Position numbers and translations under genes: made by a program. The notes beneath the pieces are model-generated. The model made no database searches, was not told where the DNA came from, and saw nothing but the letters and a program-made list of their open reading frames with translations. 52,254 nucleotides of DNA from an uncultured Bacteroidales bacterium. Its GTDB lineage: Bacteria; Bacteroidota; Bacteroidia; Bacteroidales; P3. The DNA lies in assembly GCA_946406015.1 (NCBI GenBank), contig CAMJJD010000009.1, positions 1 through 52,254 on the forward strand, written 5' to 3'. Positions 23,488-35,100 of this stretch are shown here, piece by piece; position 1 is the first letter of the stretch; each line of letters opens with the position of its first letter.

Positions 23488-24801
23488 ATGAAAAGGATGA
23501 TATTGACAGCGCTTTGTATGTTGACCCTGAGCCTGCAGGCTCAGAAGGAATGGCCACAAGGGGTGATATATGACTCGGCATGGCGCGACGACGTGAAGAC
23601 GGTACAGCTGTACCGCCCGGGGGCGGAACTGGATTTTCCCTTACTCATCATGGGGCAGGAAAGCCAGCTGGTGCTGGAGTTCGACGTGATGAGCGACGTG
23701 CTGTCCGAGCGCGGCGGCGGTGCCGAAGCGTTGCAATGGCGCATCTACCACTGCGACCGCCACTGGGTGTGCGACAAGCTGGAGGCAAGCGACTTCCTGT
23801 CGGGCTTTGCTGAGGGGACGGTGGAGGAGTTCGACTTCTCGTTCACGACACGGCGCGACTATGTGCACTACCGATGTGTGCTGCCGGGTCCCTACGCGGA
23901 GTTCATCCTTTCGGGCAACTACATTGTGGAGGTGAGGAGCCAGGAGTCGGATGCCGGAAGCCGGAGGTCAGACTCGGCGGTTCTGCTGACACGGCGGTTC
24001 TGCGTGAGCGAACAGGGGGTGCGGGTGAGCGCCGAGGTGGGACGCCCCTATGACGGGGTAGACCTGGACCGTAGGCAGGAGGTAGACGTGCGCGTCGACG
24101 CGACGGGCGTAAACGAGCAGTGGCTGACGGTGACGGTGCAGCAAAACGGACGGTTGGACAACCGACGCGAGCTGGTGTTCTCGGGGTATGACGGACGGGC
24201 GCTGGCCTTCCGCCAGCGAAAGGAGAACATCTTCGACGGAGGCAACACGTTCCGATATTTCGACTGCAGCAACCTGCGCACGCCGATGTACAATGTGGCC
24301 CGGGTGGAGGAATACGGCGGCGAACAGTTTGTGCTGTTACGACCGGAAGAGGACCGCTCGCGTAAGCACTTCCTGACCGAGACAACGCTGAACGGGGGGA
24401 TGAAGGTGAATGTGTGGGACAGGAACAACCCGCGGCTGGAGGCCGACTATGTGTGGGTGAACTTCAGCCTGCCGATGGCGCAGCCGATGCTGGAGGGGAA
24501 CGTGTATATCGTGGGGGCGCTGACGGATTGGCGGCTGGACGAGGGAAGCCGGATGGAATACAACCCCAAACACAAGGCCTACACCAAACGACTGCTGCTG
24601 AAGCAGGGCTACTATGCCTATCAACTGCTGGTGAGCAACACGAAGGGCGGAAGGATCGACGGACGGTCGGCAACGGCGGTGTTGGAAGGCGACCACCGCG
24701 AGACGCACAACCGTTACACCATATTTGTGTACCAACACGGGCCGTCGGATGTAGCCGAACGGCTGGTGGCGGTGAGCACGGCGGTGGGGGGTGTCAGGTA
24801 G
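23488..24801 (+). CDS. T9SS Plug protein (DUF5103 family)
   Basis: 437 residues. A short signal peptide (cleavage near 'SLQAQ') is followed by the DUF5103/T9SS-plug N-terminal domain, recognisable by 'KTVQLYRPGAELDFPLLIMG', 'LQWRIYHCDRHW', 'DFLSGFAEGTVEEFDFSF' and 'YVHYRCVLPG'. The second half contains 'TPMYNVARVEEY' and a carbohydrate-binding-like 'VYIVGALTDWRLDE' segment. Plug proteins close the periplasmic side of the giant SprA/Sov translocon until PorV-bound cargo arrives. The gene is alone on its strand and overlaps the 3' end of tilS by 8 bp. Residues about 151-162 (VRSQESDAGSRR-like) come from a stretch of GGA-rich 7-mer-like DNA at 23934-23975 that looks inserted. Confidence 0.88.
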   Translation: MKRMILTALCMLTLSLQAQKEWPQGVIYDSAWRDDVKTVQLYRPGAELDFPLLIMGQESQLVLEFDVMSDVLSERGGGAEALQWRIYHCDRHWVCDKLEASDFLSGFAEGTVEEFDFSFTTRRDYVHYRCVLPGPYAEFILSGNYIVEVRSQESDAGSRRSDSAVLLTRRFCVSEQGVRVSAEVGRPYDGVDLDRRQEVDVRVDATGVNEQWLTVTVQQNGRLDNRRELVFSGYDGRALAFRQRKENIFDGGNTFRYFDCSNLRTPMYNVARVEEYGGEQFVLLRPEEDRSRKHFLTETTLNGGMKVNVWDRNNPRLEADYVWVNFSLPMAQPMLEGNVYIVGALTDWRLDEGSRMEYNPKHKAYTKRLLLKQGYYAYQLLVSNTKGGRIDGRSATAVLEGDHRETHNRYTIFVYQHGPSDVAERLVAVSTAVGGVR

Positions 24802-26116
24802 TCATGGTGAGGCGCAGCGCGTGGCGGGTGGCGTCGGTGATGCGGAAGCGGTTGTCTGAGCGCAGGCCTACAACCCATACGATGCGGTCGTCGGCGTCGA
24901 CGACAACATAGACGCAATACTTCTCGAAAACACTTACCTTGCAATCTTTCAGGAAGTCGCTCAGGCGACGCCGGTGCGTCATGCCCAGAGGATAGAAACG
25001 GTCGCCCGGCTTCCAAGGGCGGACGGTGAGCGGCTGGCGCACGAGGTCGGCGTCGATATACTCGACCGTCGCCTCCTGGCGGCCAGTGCCAAGGTAAGGC
25101 AGTTGGTCGACGGTGACGGGCGAGATGTCAACCCGGGGCTTGACGCAGAAGGTATAGTCGACCAGGATGAGGCGGTCGCGGTCGATAGCCGCCATATAAT
25201 CGGGGGAGAAGAAGCGTGTGCCTGAATGGGATTTTGGCAGGGCTTCGATAATATCGTCGACCACGGCAGCCGAGAAACCATAAGGGCGCAGGAGTTCGAA
25301 AAGGAGAGTGCGCTGCGGACGGAGGCCGGACAGGTCGGATAGGTCGAAGTAGTTGTAGTTGAAGCCGAAGGGCGAGGTGGCGGTATGCTCGATGCGATCG
25401 CTAAGCTGGTCGATGGCATCGTCGTAGACCTCTTCCACCTGACGGAGGCGTTCCATGTTGGCCAGCATGGTATCGTCGACCGACGGATAGAGTTCGCGCA
25501 GCAGCGGCATAAGCTGATGGCGTATGCGGTTACGTTGGTGGACGAGTTGGCTGTTGGTGCTGTCTTCGACGTAAACGAGGTGGTGGCGGCTGACGTAGTC
25601 GTCGATGTCGCTGCGCGAGAAGCAGAGCATCGGCCGTATGATGGTCATCAGGGCGCGTTCGGAGGAAGGACGGATGCCGTGGAGACCCGCGATACCGGTG
25701 CCGCGGAAGAGGTTGAGGAAGAAGGTTTCGACGGCATCGTCGCGATGATGGGCCGTAGCGATGTAGCGGAAAGAGTGCTCGTGACAGAGGTCGAAGAAGT
25801 AGTTATACCGCAGATGACGGGCGGTTTCTTCAATGCCCCGGTGGTGCAATCTGGCAAATTCACGGGTATCGAAGTCGGTAGTAAAGAAGTCCACGCCCAT
25901 TTCTTGAGCGAGCTGACGGACGAACTGCTGGTCGCGGTCGCAGTCGCCGGGACGGAGGTGGAAATTGCAATGCGCGATGGCGAAAGGGATGGCGGCGCAA
26001 TGGAAGAGGTGGGCCATGCACACCGAGTCGCGACCGCCACTGACGGCCAGCAGCACCTTCGCGCCGGAGGGCAGAAGGTGCTGCTGAGTCAGATACTCTT
26101 TAAAACGGTCGAGCAT
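24794..26116 (-). CDS. tilS: tRNA(Ile)-lysidine synthetase TilS
   Basis: 440 residues. The N-type ATP pyrophosphatase loop SGGRDS is at residues 26-31 ('LLAVSGGRDSVCMAHL'). Other landmarks are 'ATAHHRDDAVETFFLNLFRGTG', the 'NRIRHQLMPLL' segment, and a C-terminal tRNA-binding domain with 'PWKPGDRFYPLGM' and 'RLSDFLKDCKV'. TilS attaches lysine to C34 of the AUA-reading tRNA(Ile), an essential step. The ATG at 26116 overlaps the stop of the giant surface-protein gene (TGATG), so it may depend on read-through from that 11.8-kb transcript; a GTG one codon earlier is also possible. Confidence 0.94.
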   Translation of the reverse strand: MLDRFKEYLTQQHLLPSGAKVLLAVSGGRDSVCMAHLFHCAAIPFAIAHCNFHLRPGDCDRDQQFVRQLAQEMGVDFFTTDFDTREFARLHHRGIEETARHLRYNYFFDLCHEHSFRYIATAHHRDDAVETFFLNLFRGTGIAGLHGIRPSSERALMTIIRPMLCFSRSDIDDYVSRHHLVYVEDSTNSQLVHQRNRIRHQLMPLLRELYPSVDDTMLANMERLRQVEEVYDDAIDQLSDRIEHTATSPFGFNYNYFDLSDLSGLRPQRTLLFELLRPYGFSAAVVDDIIEALPKSHSGTRFFSPDYMAAIDRDRLILVDYTFCVKPRVDISPVTVDQLPYLGTGRQEATVEYIDADLVRQPLTVRPWKPGDRFYPLGMTHRRRLSDFLKDCKVSVFEKYCVYVVVDADDRIVWVVGLRSDNRFRITDATRHALRLTMTT

Positions 26117-29100
26117 CACTTGAGAATCATCTTCCGCATCTGCCGTTGACCGTTCACCTCGATGCCGTAGTAGTAGACGCCGGCGGCATAGGCTTCCATG
26201 TCGACCGTGAGAAGATGGCTACCGGCCTGGTAGAAGTTCTCGAAGCGGTGGACGATGTGACCCATGGCATCCATGACGAAGAAGCGTACTTTGGCGGCAT
26301 TGGGCAAAGTGAAGGGAATGGTGGTCTGCTGCGTGAAGGGGTTGGGGTAGTTCTGCTCGAGGACCAGGTTGTCGCCATTGACGGTGGGAGCATCTTCGAA
26401 GTAGTTGATGACTTCGACAACGGTGGTCTGGTCGTTGACACGGTTGTTATCGCCGGAGACCTCCCTGATGAGACCCATACCGACATAACTGCGGGTGGGC
26501 GACTTGGGGATGCGACGGCGGAGTTCGAGGTGAATCACATCGGCCGGATCGAGACGGCGACTGACGTTGGTGGCATTGGAGTCGCTGCCGTTGATGACGG
26601 CACGCAGACGCAGTTCCTGACCCACCACAGGGATATTACCCTTGTTCGTCAATTCGACGAAGACACGGCAGTCGTTGTTGGCATTCTCTTCGACGAGGAC
26701 TTTCTGCACCTCGACGTCGACGAACTGGTTGGCAAAGACATTGGTGGTGTCGTTGGACGAGTCGTTATCGCCGTCGACATGGACAAAGGCGTTGACGATG
26801 TTGTAGCCGGACGAACGCGGAGGCAGCACCGTATTGAAGCGGTAGTAGCCAGTGTTGAGTGCTGCCAAGGGCTCGGCGCGATAGTAGGTCTCGTGCACCA
26901 TGTTGGTGGTGTCATTGTCAATCCAGAAGCCCACCTCGAAGTTGTTGACGCCACGTGCACCCACGTTGTCGATGACGAGTCCAATATGGGTTCCGTTGTG
27001 GTCGGAGGTGTCGACGATGAGCGCCGAGGCGGCTATGTCGGTAATCGACATGATACCTTCGGTGCGCTTGGTGATAGTGTCGTTATAGATGTAGTCGTTG
27101 GTGGGGCTCTTGACGATTGCCGTGAGGTTCATCACACCCATGGGGGCCGTGATGCGACGATGGAAGGTGTAGTTGAAATACTCGAGCGACTGGAGCGGAC
27201 GTCCCAGGTACTCCTCGAAGTCGATTACCTCATCGATACGCGTGATGCCGTTGACGATATAGCTGGCGGTGGCAGCGTAGATGGGATTGACGCCGAAGTT
27301 ACGCATGCGGACGGTGACTTTCACCGAGGTGTCGCCGGCGACCACATTGTCTAGTGGCGATACAAATTCCTCGGCGCTGATATCATTGTCGAGCGGCATG
27401 AGGGTGAACATCTGCGTCAGGGTGTCGTTGTTGCGATAGGTGTCGCTGGCCATCGTGGTGAAGGCGGTGATATGGAACTCCTCGGGGTAGTCGCTGGTGA
27501 TGATGAAGGGCGAAGTGCACAGGAAGGTGTCAGCCCTGCCCGGGTCGATGCGGCAATTGATATCGGTGTATTTGGCCAGATAGAATCCGTGGTGAGTGTA
27601 GCCGACACGGATGAACTTCAAGGTATCCCAACCGTAGTTCATCACCACCACCTCGGGGTAGATGGTCTGACCATACTTGGGAGCCTCGGGCTGTGTGATG
27701 GCTATCACACCGGCATCATATTTGGCGCGGGCGCGTCCCACATAGAAGTCGTCGACGGCACAGCCCTCGCCGAACGCCGAAGTGGTGCTGGAGCCCATCG
27801 GCGTAGTGTAGACGATACGGAACTGGAGGTCCTCGTTGAAGTCGTTGGTGATACGCGTCGAGGTGGCACTGATGCAGTAGAAGCCATAGCCTTCACTGGT
27901 GGGCGAGGTACCGGAGAAAACCTGATTGTCCATATCGTCCCTCGTATTATAGAAGGTGGTGCAGGAGTCGTGCGCCAGGCGTACCCACTTGCGTTCATAG
28001 TTGTAGTACTCGACATACATCGCGCTACCACTGGTTAGGTTGTAACGCAGACGGAATCCGATGGTGTCGGGTCTCGTATTGGCGATGTTGATGATGGGGC
28101 TATAGAGATAGCTCACATTGCCACGTTTACCGGTAACGATGCTGTTGTGCAGGTCGGTGACCCAAGCATAGTCGCCCGAATAGGTGGTGTCGAAACGAGG
28201 CTTGTTGGGCATACCTCGCTGCCAATAGTTGTGCGAGAAGTTATTGTATCCCCTCGGTGCATACCAGTTGTTCTCATCATCGAAATTATCCATAAAGATG
28301 GGACGCGTGGAGAGGAAGCGGTGATACTCATAGAAGAAGGTATTGTTGGTGGAGTCGGAATCACCTTCCAGGTTATGCCAGATGGTGAGCGACGAGGTGC
28401 CGATGGGGAACACGTGGGCCGGCAGGGCGACCACCGTGCTGGTACCGCCATCGAGCGTACCTGTCCAATGCACCACGCCCGTCGCCGTCGAGTCAATGGT
28501 GTCGGCGGCAAAGCTATAGTGGATATCGACGCTGTTGATTGCGGTGCTGCCCCGGTTAGTCATCCGGAATCTTATCACCTTGGGATCTTCGTCGCGGATG
28601 ATAAAGTCGCGCGGGGAGACCATCTGGGTAATACCGAGGTCAATTTCGGGAGCCTGATCGTCGACGAAGAGCAGGAAGTCGATGACATGGCCCTCGGGGG
28701 AATCAGAGGTGTAACCCGTCACCCTGACGCGCATTCTCATATAACCCAGCGAAGCGCATGTCGGAACCGAGATGACTGACGCGAGGGTGGAGTCGCTGTA
28801 GAAGACTGCGCTGTTCACCAACACCTCATTGCAGGAGCCGCCAGAGGTGAATGCACCATCGCGGTCGAAGTCGATAGCCACCGTGCCTCGGCAGCGGAAA
28901 TGCTGTTCGGTAACATCCAGCGGAGTCACCTGGATGAGGATGGAGTCGGTAGTTCCACGAGTTACATGGAGCACAGGATAGTCAGGGCTATTGTAGTCGG
29001 CCAGATTGGTAAAGGAGCGGTTCAGCGGCGGCATTTCCAGGTCGATACCATTAAACGATACGCGCGTGATATCGAAGCGGGTGACGTCCGCGCTGGGGAA

Positions 29101-32100
29101 GTCGGCATTCTGCTCATAGGTCTCCTGCGCCTTTGACGAGAAAGTGTGAGCCGTACGTAGCGTGTCGTTGCGACGAGTGGCATCGTTGGTCAAGTCAGTC
29201 CATACCATCAAGGAATAGTTCTGAGTCGTCAACGGAGTGGGAATGTTGAGCAAGGTGTCGAAGGTATAAACATACGTTTGGCCCGATGCGACACTCTGCG
29301 TCACTGTTTCGGTAACGGTCTGAATAATGTTGTTACCGCGCTTGAGCTGATAGGTGATGGGGAAGTTGGCTTGCGCTGTGGTGCCATAGTTGGCAATCTG
29401 CACACGCACCGTGTCGTTTTCCATATAGACGCGACCGCCCAGCGGGGCCAACATATACTCGACAGCCATGTCTCTGGGCTTACGCGGCATCACAGACACA
29501 TGCACCTCAGAATAGTAGCTGGGACACTGCTTGTCACTGAGCGCATTCAGGTAGTAGGTCGAGTCATGGAAATACTGCGGCGTGTTGCTCCATCTCCTAG
29601 AGGTATTATACTGAGTAGGACTGTAGAACGGAGCGGCGGTGGAATCTCTGTACCAACGTATCGCCCGGCTGTTCTCCTGTTCGGCAGTCACCTCACCCCA
29701 CGTACCATAGGCAAGCGTGGTATCGTGTCCCAGAGGAGGAGCGGGAGTGAAGTAAGAATCCTTGACAGGCGAATTGCCAGCATTCAGACTGGTTGTGTCG
29801 TTGGCCTGCGTAATGTCGTAGTCAAAGTTGACCCAACCTCTTACTCGGACCTTGATATTGGTGAAGGTTCCTGTAGGATAGAGATTAGCCAAGCTGTCGA
29901 AAGTAAACCACACATCCGACTGCTTGGGAAGGATGTTGTTGAGCGTGACCATCTGCTCAACCGTATCGGGCAAGGTGGCGATGGTGACGTTAGCGGGATT
30001 CGTGATTTCGGTATGATAACCGATCTTGAATGTAGTACCGGCAGGGAAATCCTTGCTTCCGTCGTTCTTGACATTAATACTGATTTCCGTCTGATGCATA
30101 CGGCATCCGGCAGGAGTCTCAGGACAGGTGGCAGTCACCTTCAATGCTGCAAGGTTGAAGGCAGGCGCCAGGTAGAACGGTTGACTCATCTGGTTGTTGC
30201 TCATATCCTGATCGTTGTTGGCGACGACGACCACACGGATATTCTGCGTGTCGATAATACCCAAAGTTGTGGGTATATACACGGAGTCGGTTTTCTGCTG
30301 TGCCACAGCGAAGGTACCAAGGTTACGGTTGACCGAACGTGTCGTGGCCTCATAACCCTCAATATACGCATACCATGTGACGTTCGACTCGATAGAGAGG
30401 CCGTTGTTGTTGAACAATGCCTTCACCAGGACAGAGTCGGTCTCCACATTCTCCGGATTGGCAAGACTTAGCGGCAGCTGCGGCTTGATGATGCGGACCA
30501 CTGCCATATCATGGTTCTCACGGTTTTTCTCATGTGCGCCGATGGTCGGGCCAAGGACGGGACGAGTGGTGCCGTCGATATCATCAATCACCGAAGTGTT
30601 GAACTGTGCTTTGGCAGCGAAGTTGGTCATCCGCAAGTGGAGGTCGTCATTTGCCACATAGAAGGGTTCCTCCTGTACAGAATTACCATCCATCGACGAT
30701 GCTGTCTGCCAAGCAGCCAGGTTGCCGATCGAGGTCTGCGTTCCGACGGCATACTTACTATCGGCCATCGTAAAGAAGGCATTGTAGTTGGAGACAGTCA
30801 CCGTATTGGCCTGCGACAGGAAGTAAGCATATCCATATCCGAAGTTGGAGAAGATATTGTTCATCACAGAAATCTGGGTGGGCGAAGTACCGCACCAGAA
30901 GGCATACGTCAAGTTATTAGCGCTGTTCAATTGACTCACGGTGCTGAACTCTGTGACATTGCTTCCCTTCACACGCACCGAGTTGTACAGCACGTTCACA
31001 TACGAACTCAACGAGTCGATCCATATACCTGCCGACTTGGCCGGCGAGAGGCCTGCCGAACCCGTACCATGTGTGCTTATCATATTGTTGACCACCATGG
31101 CGGGAGCGGTAAGCGTACCTGTGACATTTTCCAACTGGATGCCTCGCTTGGCGCCCGGACGTTCGTCGACCAGATAGATGAAGTTCTTCTGGATGACCAT
31201 ACTGTCGGTCGTGGCTGCCATATAGACACCAATCAACCCTCGGTTGTTGGCCGAATTACTGGAACGAATCTCATTCTGGGCGACATTCACACGGTTGACA
31301 CCGCGGAGATAGATGCCACCGCTGGCAAAATCACGGAACGTGTTATTGCTGATACGGATGTTGGAGTAATTGGTCTGCTCGCCCACTGTCTTAAGAGCGT
31401 AATAGCCACTATCCGTCACCGAGCCATCAATGGTGAGGTTAGCGATATTACCCTGCAAGACTATACACGAAGCATTGGCGTTCAGAATGGTTCCCTTCAC
31501 TTTGAAGTGGCAGCCGGCAACGTTGATATTACTGTCGTTCAACATCACCAGAGCATGAGCGAAGTTGACGTTATTTGCTGTAGGACGGGCGACAATCGTC
31601 AGATTCTCTATACTCACATTGGAAGCGCCATCAATCTTCATCACATAGTTGGCTGTCTGACTGGTCGAGGCGGTGAGCATCACATCCTCACCCTGACCCA
31701 CGAAACTAATCGTGTTGGTCTCCGACGAGCCGTCGACATTGTTCAACACCACCTGTTCGGTATAGGTGGCCGGGGCAACCAGGAAGGTCACCGGTCCCAC
31801 AACACCCACTTGGTTCAGTGTGTCGATGGCAGCGCCAAACGATTGATAGTCAGCCGTAGTATCGTTAGCAGCAATCGTATAGTTTCCGCCGCAGAATCGT
31901 ACCGTGAAGACCGTGCTGATGGTATCATTACTGCTGATGGTGTCACCGGCTACATTGATGACCGCCATCACCGAATGGCGACCCGGCAAGAGCACTCTGT
32001 CAAGGAATGTGAGGTCGTAGGTATGTCCAGCCACGAACACAGTATCCATATACATGACAGAGTCGGCAGCCTGAGCATCCAGATAATAGCGGATAGTCAG

Positions 32101-35100
32101 CGTGTCAATATTCTCACTGCCCTGGTTGCGTATCTTGATTGGCAACGAGATGGTGTCGCAGGAGTTGTACACCAACGTATCATGTCCGTCGGCCCAGAAG
32201 AGAGCAGCATCGTGCATAGGCATTCCCGAGAGGGTGACATTGAACGGTGTGATTGGACCCGAGCAACCATAATACCGCATTCCAAACTTGACATTGGGTC
32301 GATTGCCGCCTTTCGTCAGCGATGTCGTTGAGGCCGTGATTGGAGCATCTTGATTCTTATGCAGGGTGGTGTTGGATTTAGCGGTATAGGCGGTCTTCAC
32401 ACCCGTCGTCACCTTTGCACTCAGATGGTATTCCACCTGCACCACCACCGTTGACACACCATCCCACTCGAACGGAGTGTCGAACACATGCGTCACCCAA
32501 GCCTTGTCATCATTGGCTGTCAATGTGAGCGTATCCCGGGTAAACACCGACGACGAAGCATCTTTCCATCCTGTGGCGTTGGTGGCGGTAAAGATGGTGT
32601 CGGATGTCATTCCAAGGGAGAGTGTATAATCCAGATAGTTTATCGAGGCAACGTTACCCAGGATAGTGTCGAGGTAGAACGAGAGAGACGTAATTGTACC
32701 CGGCTCCACACCCGCGGCAGCAAGGTCGCTGGCCGTATACAGGTACTGTTGCTTGACATATTTTGCAGTAGATTGGTAGGGCGACGGGAAGGCCGTGTTG
32801 CCGTTGGTGGTCGTCGCTGTACCCACCTGACCACCGCCGGGCTTCAGGGCAAGGTAAGATATTCCACGCGTCCCGTTGCCGTAAAGCAGCTCGGTAATGT
32901 GTGTATAACCTGTGTCGACGGGGTTCATGTCATAGTCATACCACACCGGCATCACTGGGAGTGTCGGCATGTGGGTGATTGTATCGCTCGTGGCGTATTG
33001 CACCACTCGGTCGGCTATGGCGGTAGGAGCACCCGGCGTGAACAGCGAAGTCACCACCGACACACTGGTGTCGTTGGTTCTGATGGGGTCGTCGGCCAGC
33101 GAGTCAACCCACACACGCACCGTCACTACCGAGTCGGTGGTGAAGGCCAGATTCAGCTGCGTACTGAATGTGTAGTTGGTATCGCTGTGCGGCAGAATGA
33201 CACCCACGAGGGTATCCGTCACCGTGTCGGCACCGGCACAATAGTTCAACACCAGATTGGCTATTGTATCCGAACCGAAATTGGAAACCGTGACGGTCAC
33301 ATCCTCGTTACCCAATCCGCAGCTCGACTCCGGCAACATGGCAGGCATCACGTCGATGTCCACCAACGGAGGTGCGATGATACCCACTCTCACAGTGGCA
33401 TAATCGCCCTCGCAGCCATAATCCTCATACATCACCCACTCCTCGTTCGTATTTCCGAGGAACATGGGAGATGCGGCCGTCGAGATATCCCAGTCGCCGA
33501 CACCGCCGTTGAAGCTGGTACGGATGATACCGGCGGTATTCTGGCTGAAAGTCAATCCCGGACCGTTCCAGATGTACGAGGGCACACCTTGCGAGGTCCA
33601 CTGGGTCGAGTTGGTAGTCGTACTCTCAAATACAACCGCATCCTCAATCACACCGCCGTGACGATAGATGAAGCCCACTTTGGAGTTATAGGCGAAGGTG
33701 GGAGTCAGGCCCGTACGAATAGTGACGCTGCTGTCGGTAACGCCGTTGCCGACATACTGCAACACCAACGACTCGCCCGGCTCAATTTTCACATTCCCGA
33801 AGACATACACCTTGTTGTGGAGACTCGACGTCGGCGACACAGTCATAAGGGTGTCTCCGGCAAGATAAGCCGTTGCATCGCCGATGTTCGTCAGCTGCAC
33901 CGCAGCCTTACGGTTGTTTTCGAGCCAGTAGGGTATCGGACTCGTCAATCCAACCACATTGTTTCCGCGCAGCAGCTCCACCTGCGTGATACGCACTATA
34001 GGCATCGCGCGGCGCTGACGGATATAATAGGTGGTGTCGTTCTGCAGCGGACCCGTGATGAAGGTGGAGCCGACATAGATGGGCTCCGAAGAAGTCGAGT
34101 CGCTGTACCAATAGATTGACGACGAGCGACGCGGTGCGCCGGCATTGCCGTACACCTGCCATGTGTTGATACCCACCGTCGGCGTGATGGTATCGCTGGC
34201 CGAATAGTTGATTGAGTCGGTGAAACTGCCGGGAGCAGCCGGATGATAACGGCTGATGACTGTGAATACATTCGTGTCGTTCGTCTGGTTCGGGTCGCCG
34301 GCATAGGTGTTCCACACGCGGAGGGTGTAAACCGCGTCATTGTACGTACCCGACGGCAGCGACAATGTCTGGCCCGTATGCACCGACACCGTGTCGTCGG
34401 CAGGGATGGTCTGATTGATTGTCACCGTATGGATGGTACCGTTGTTCACCTGATATCTCAGCTGCAGCGGCGTGGTATTCGTCGAGTCATAAACATTGAT
34501 ACCGTTGTTGCGCATGCGAACCACCAGTTCGACCGAAGCCGGCATATAGCAGGTCTCGTTCAAGGGCGAGACGAGAGCTTCGGGCTCGAAGTCATAAGGC
34601 AGCGACGAGAACTCGAAGGCACCAGGGCAGCTGACGCTGTCGCCTCGGGGATTGCCATAGATATCGGAAGTCACTGCCGCAATGGGAATGCCCACGCCCT
34701 TCAGGTTGCGGTTGTACGTTCTCAGGTCGACCAACGTCGTGTTCAGGAAATTCGGGTTCACCGACACCGACATCGTATCCTCGGTCATCACCATGCGCCA
34801 TGCATCCAGCGACGTGAATGCCGATGAGCCTCGGCGGATAATCACCATTCCTGTCGAATAGTAGTCGTTGTTGGAGACCACGTTCGTCGTGCTGCCCAGG
34901 GGCTGGAAGCTCAACGCAAAGTTCAATTCGCCGAACGAGGCGACGATGTTGTTCATGAACCGGCTGTTGTTCAGCGTGCCGCCGCCGAAGGTCGCCGCTG
35001 CGATATTGTTGCGGGTCGGCGCATTCAACTTCACCGAGTTGTACACCACGTCAATCCACTCGCCCTGGATGATATTCAGCGGCGTAGTAAGCTGCACACC

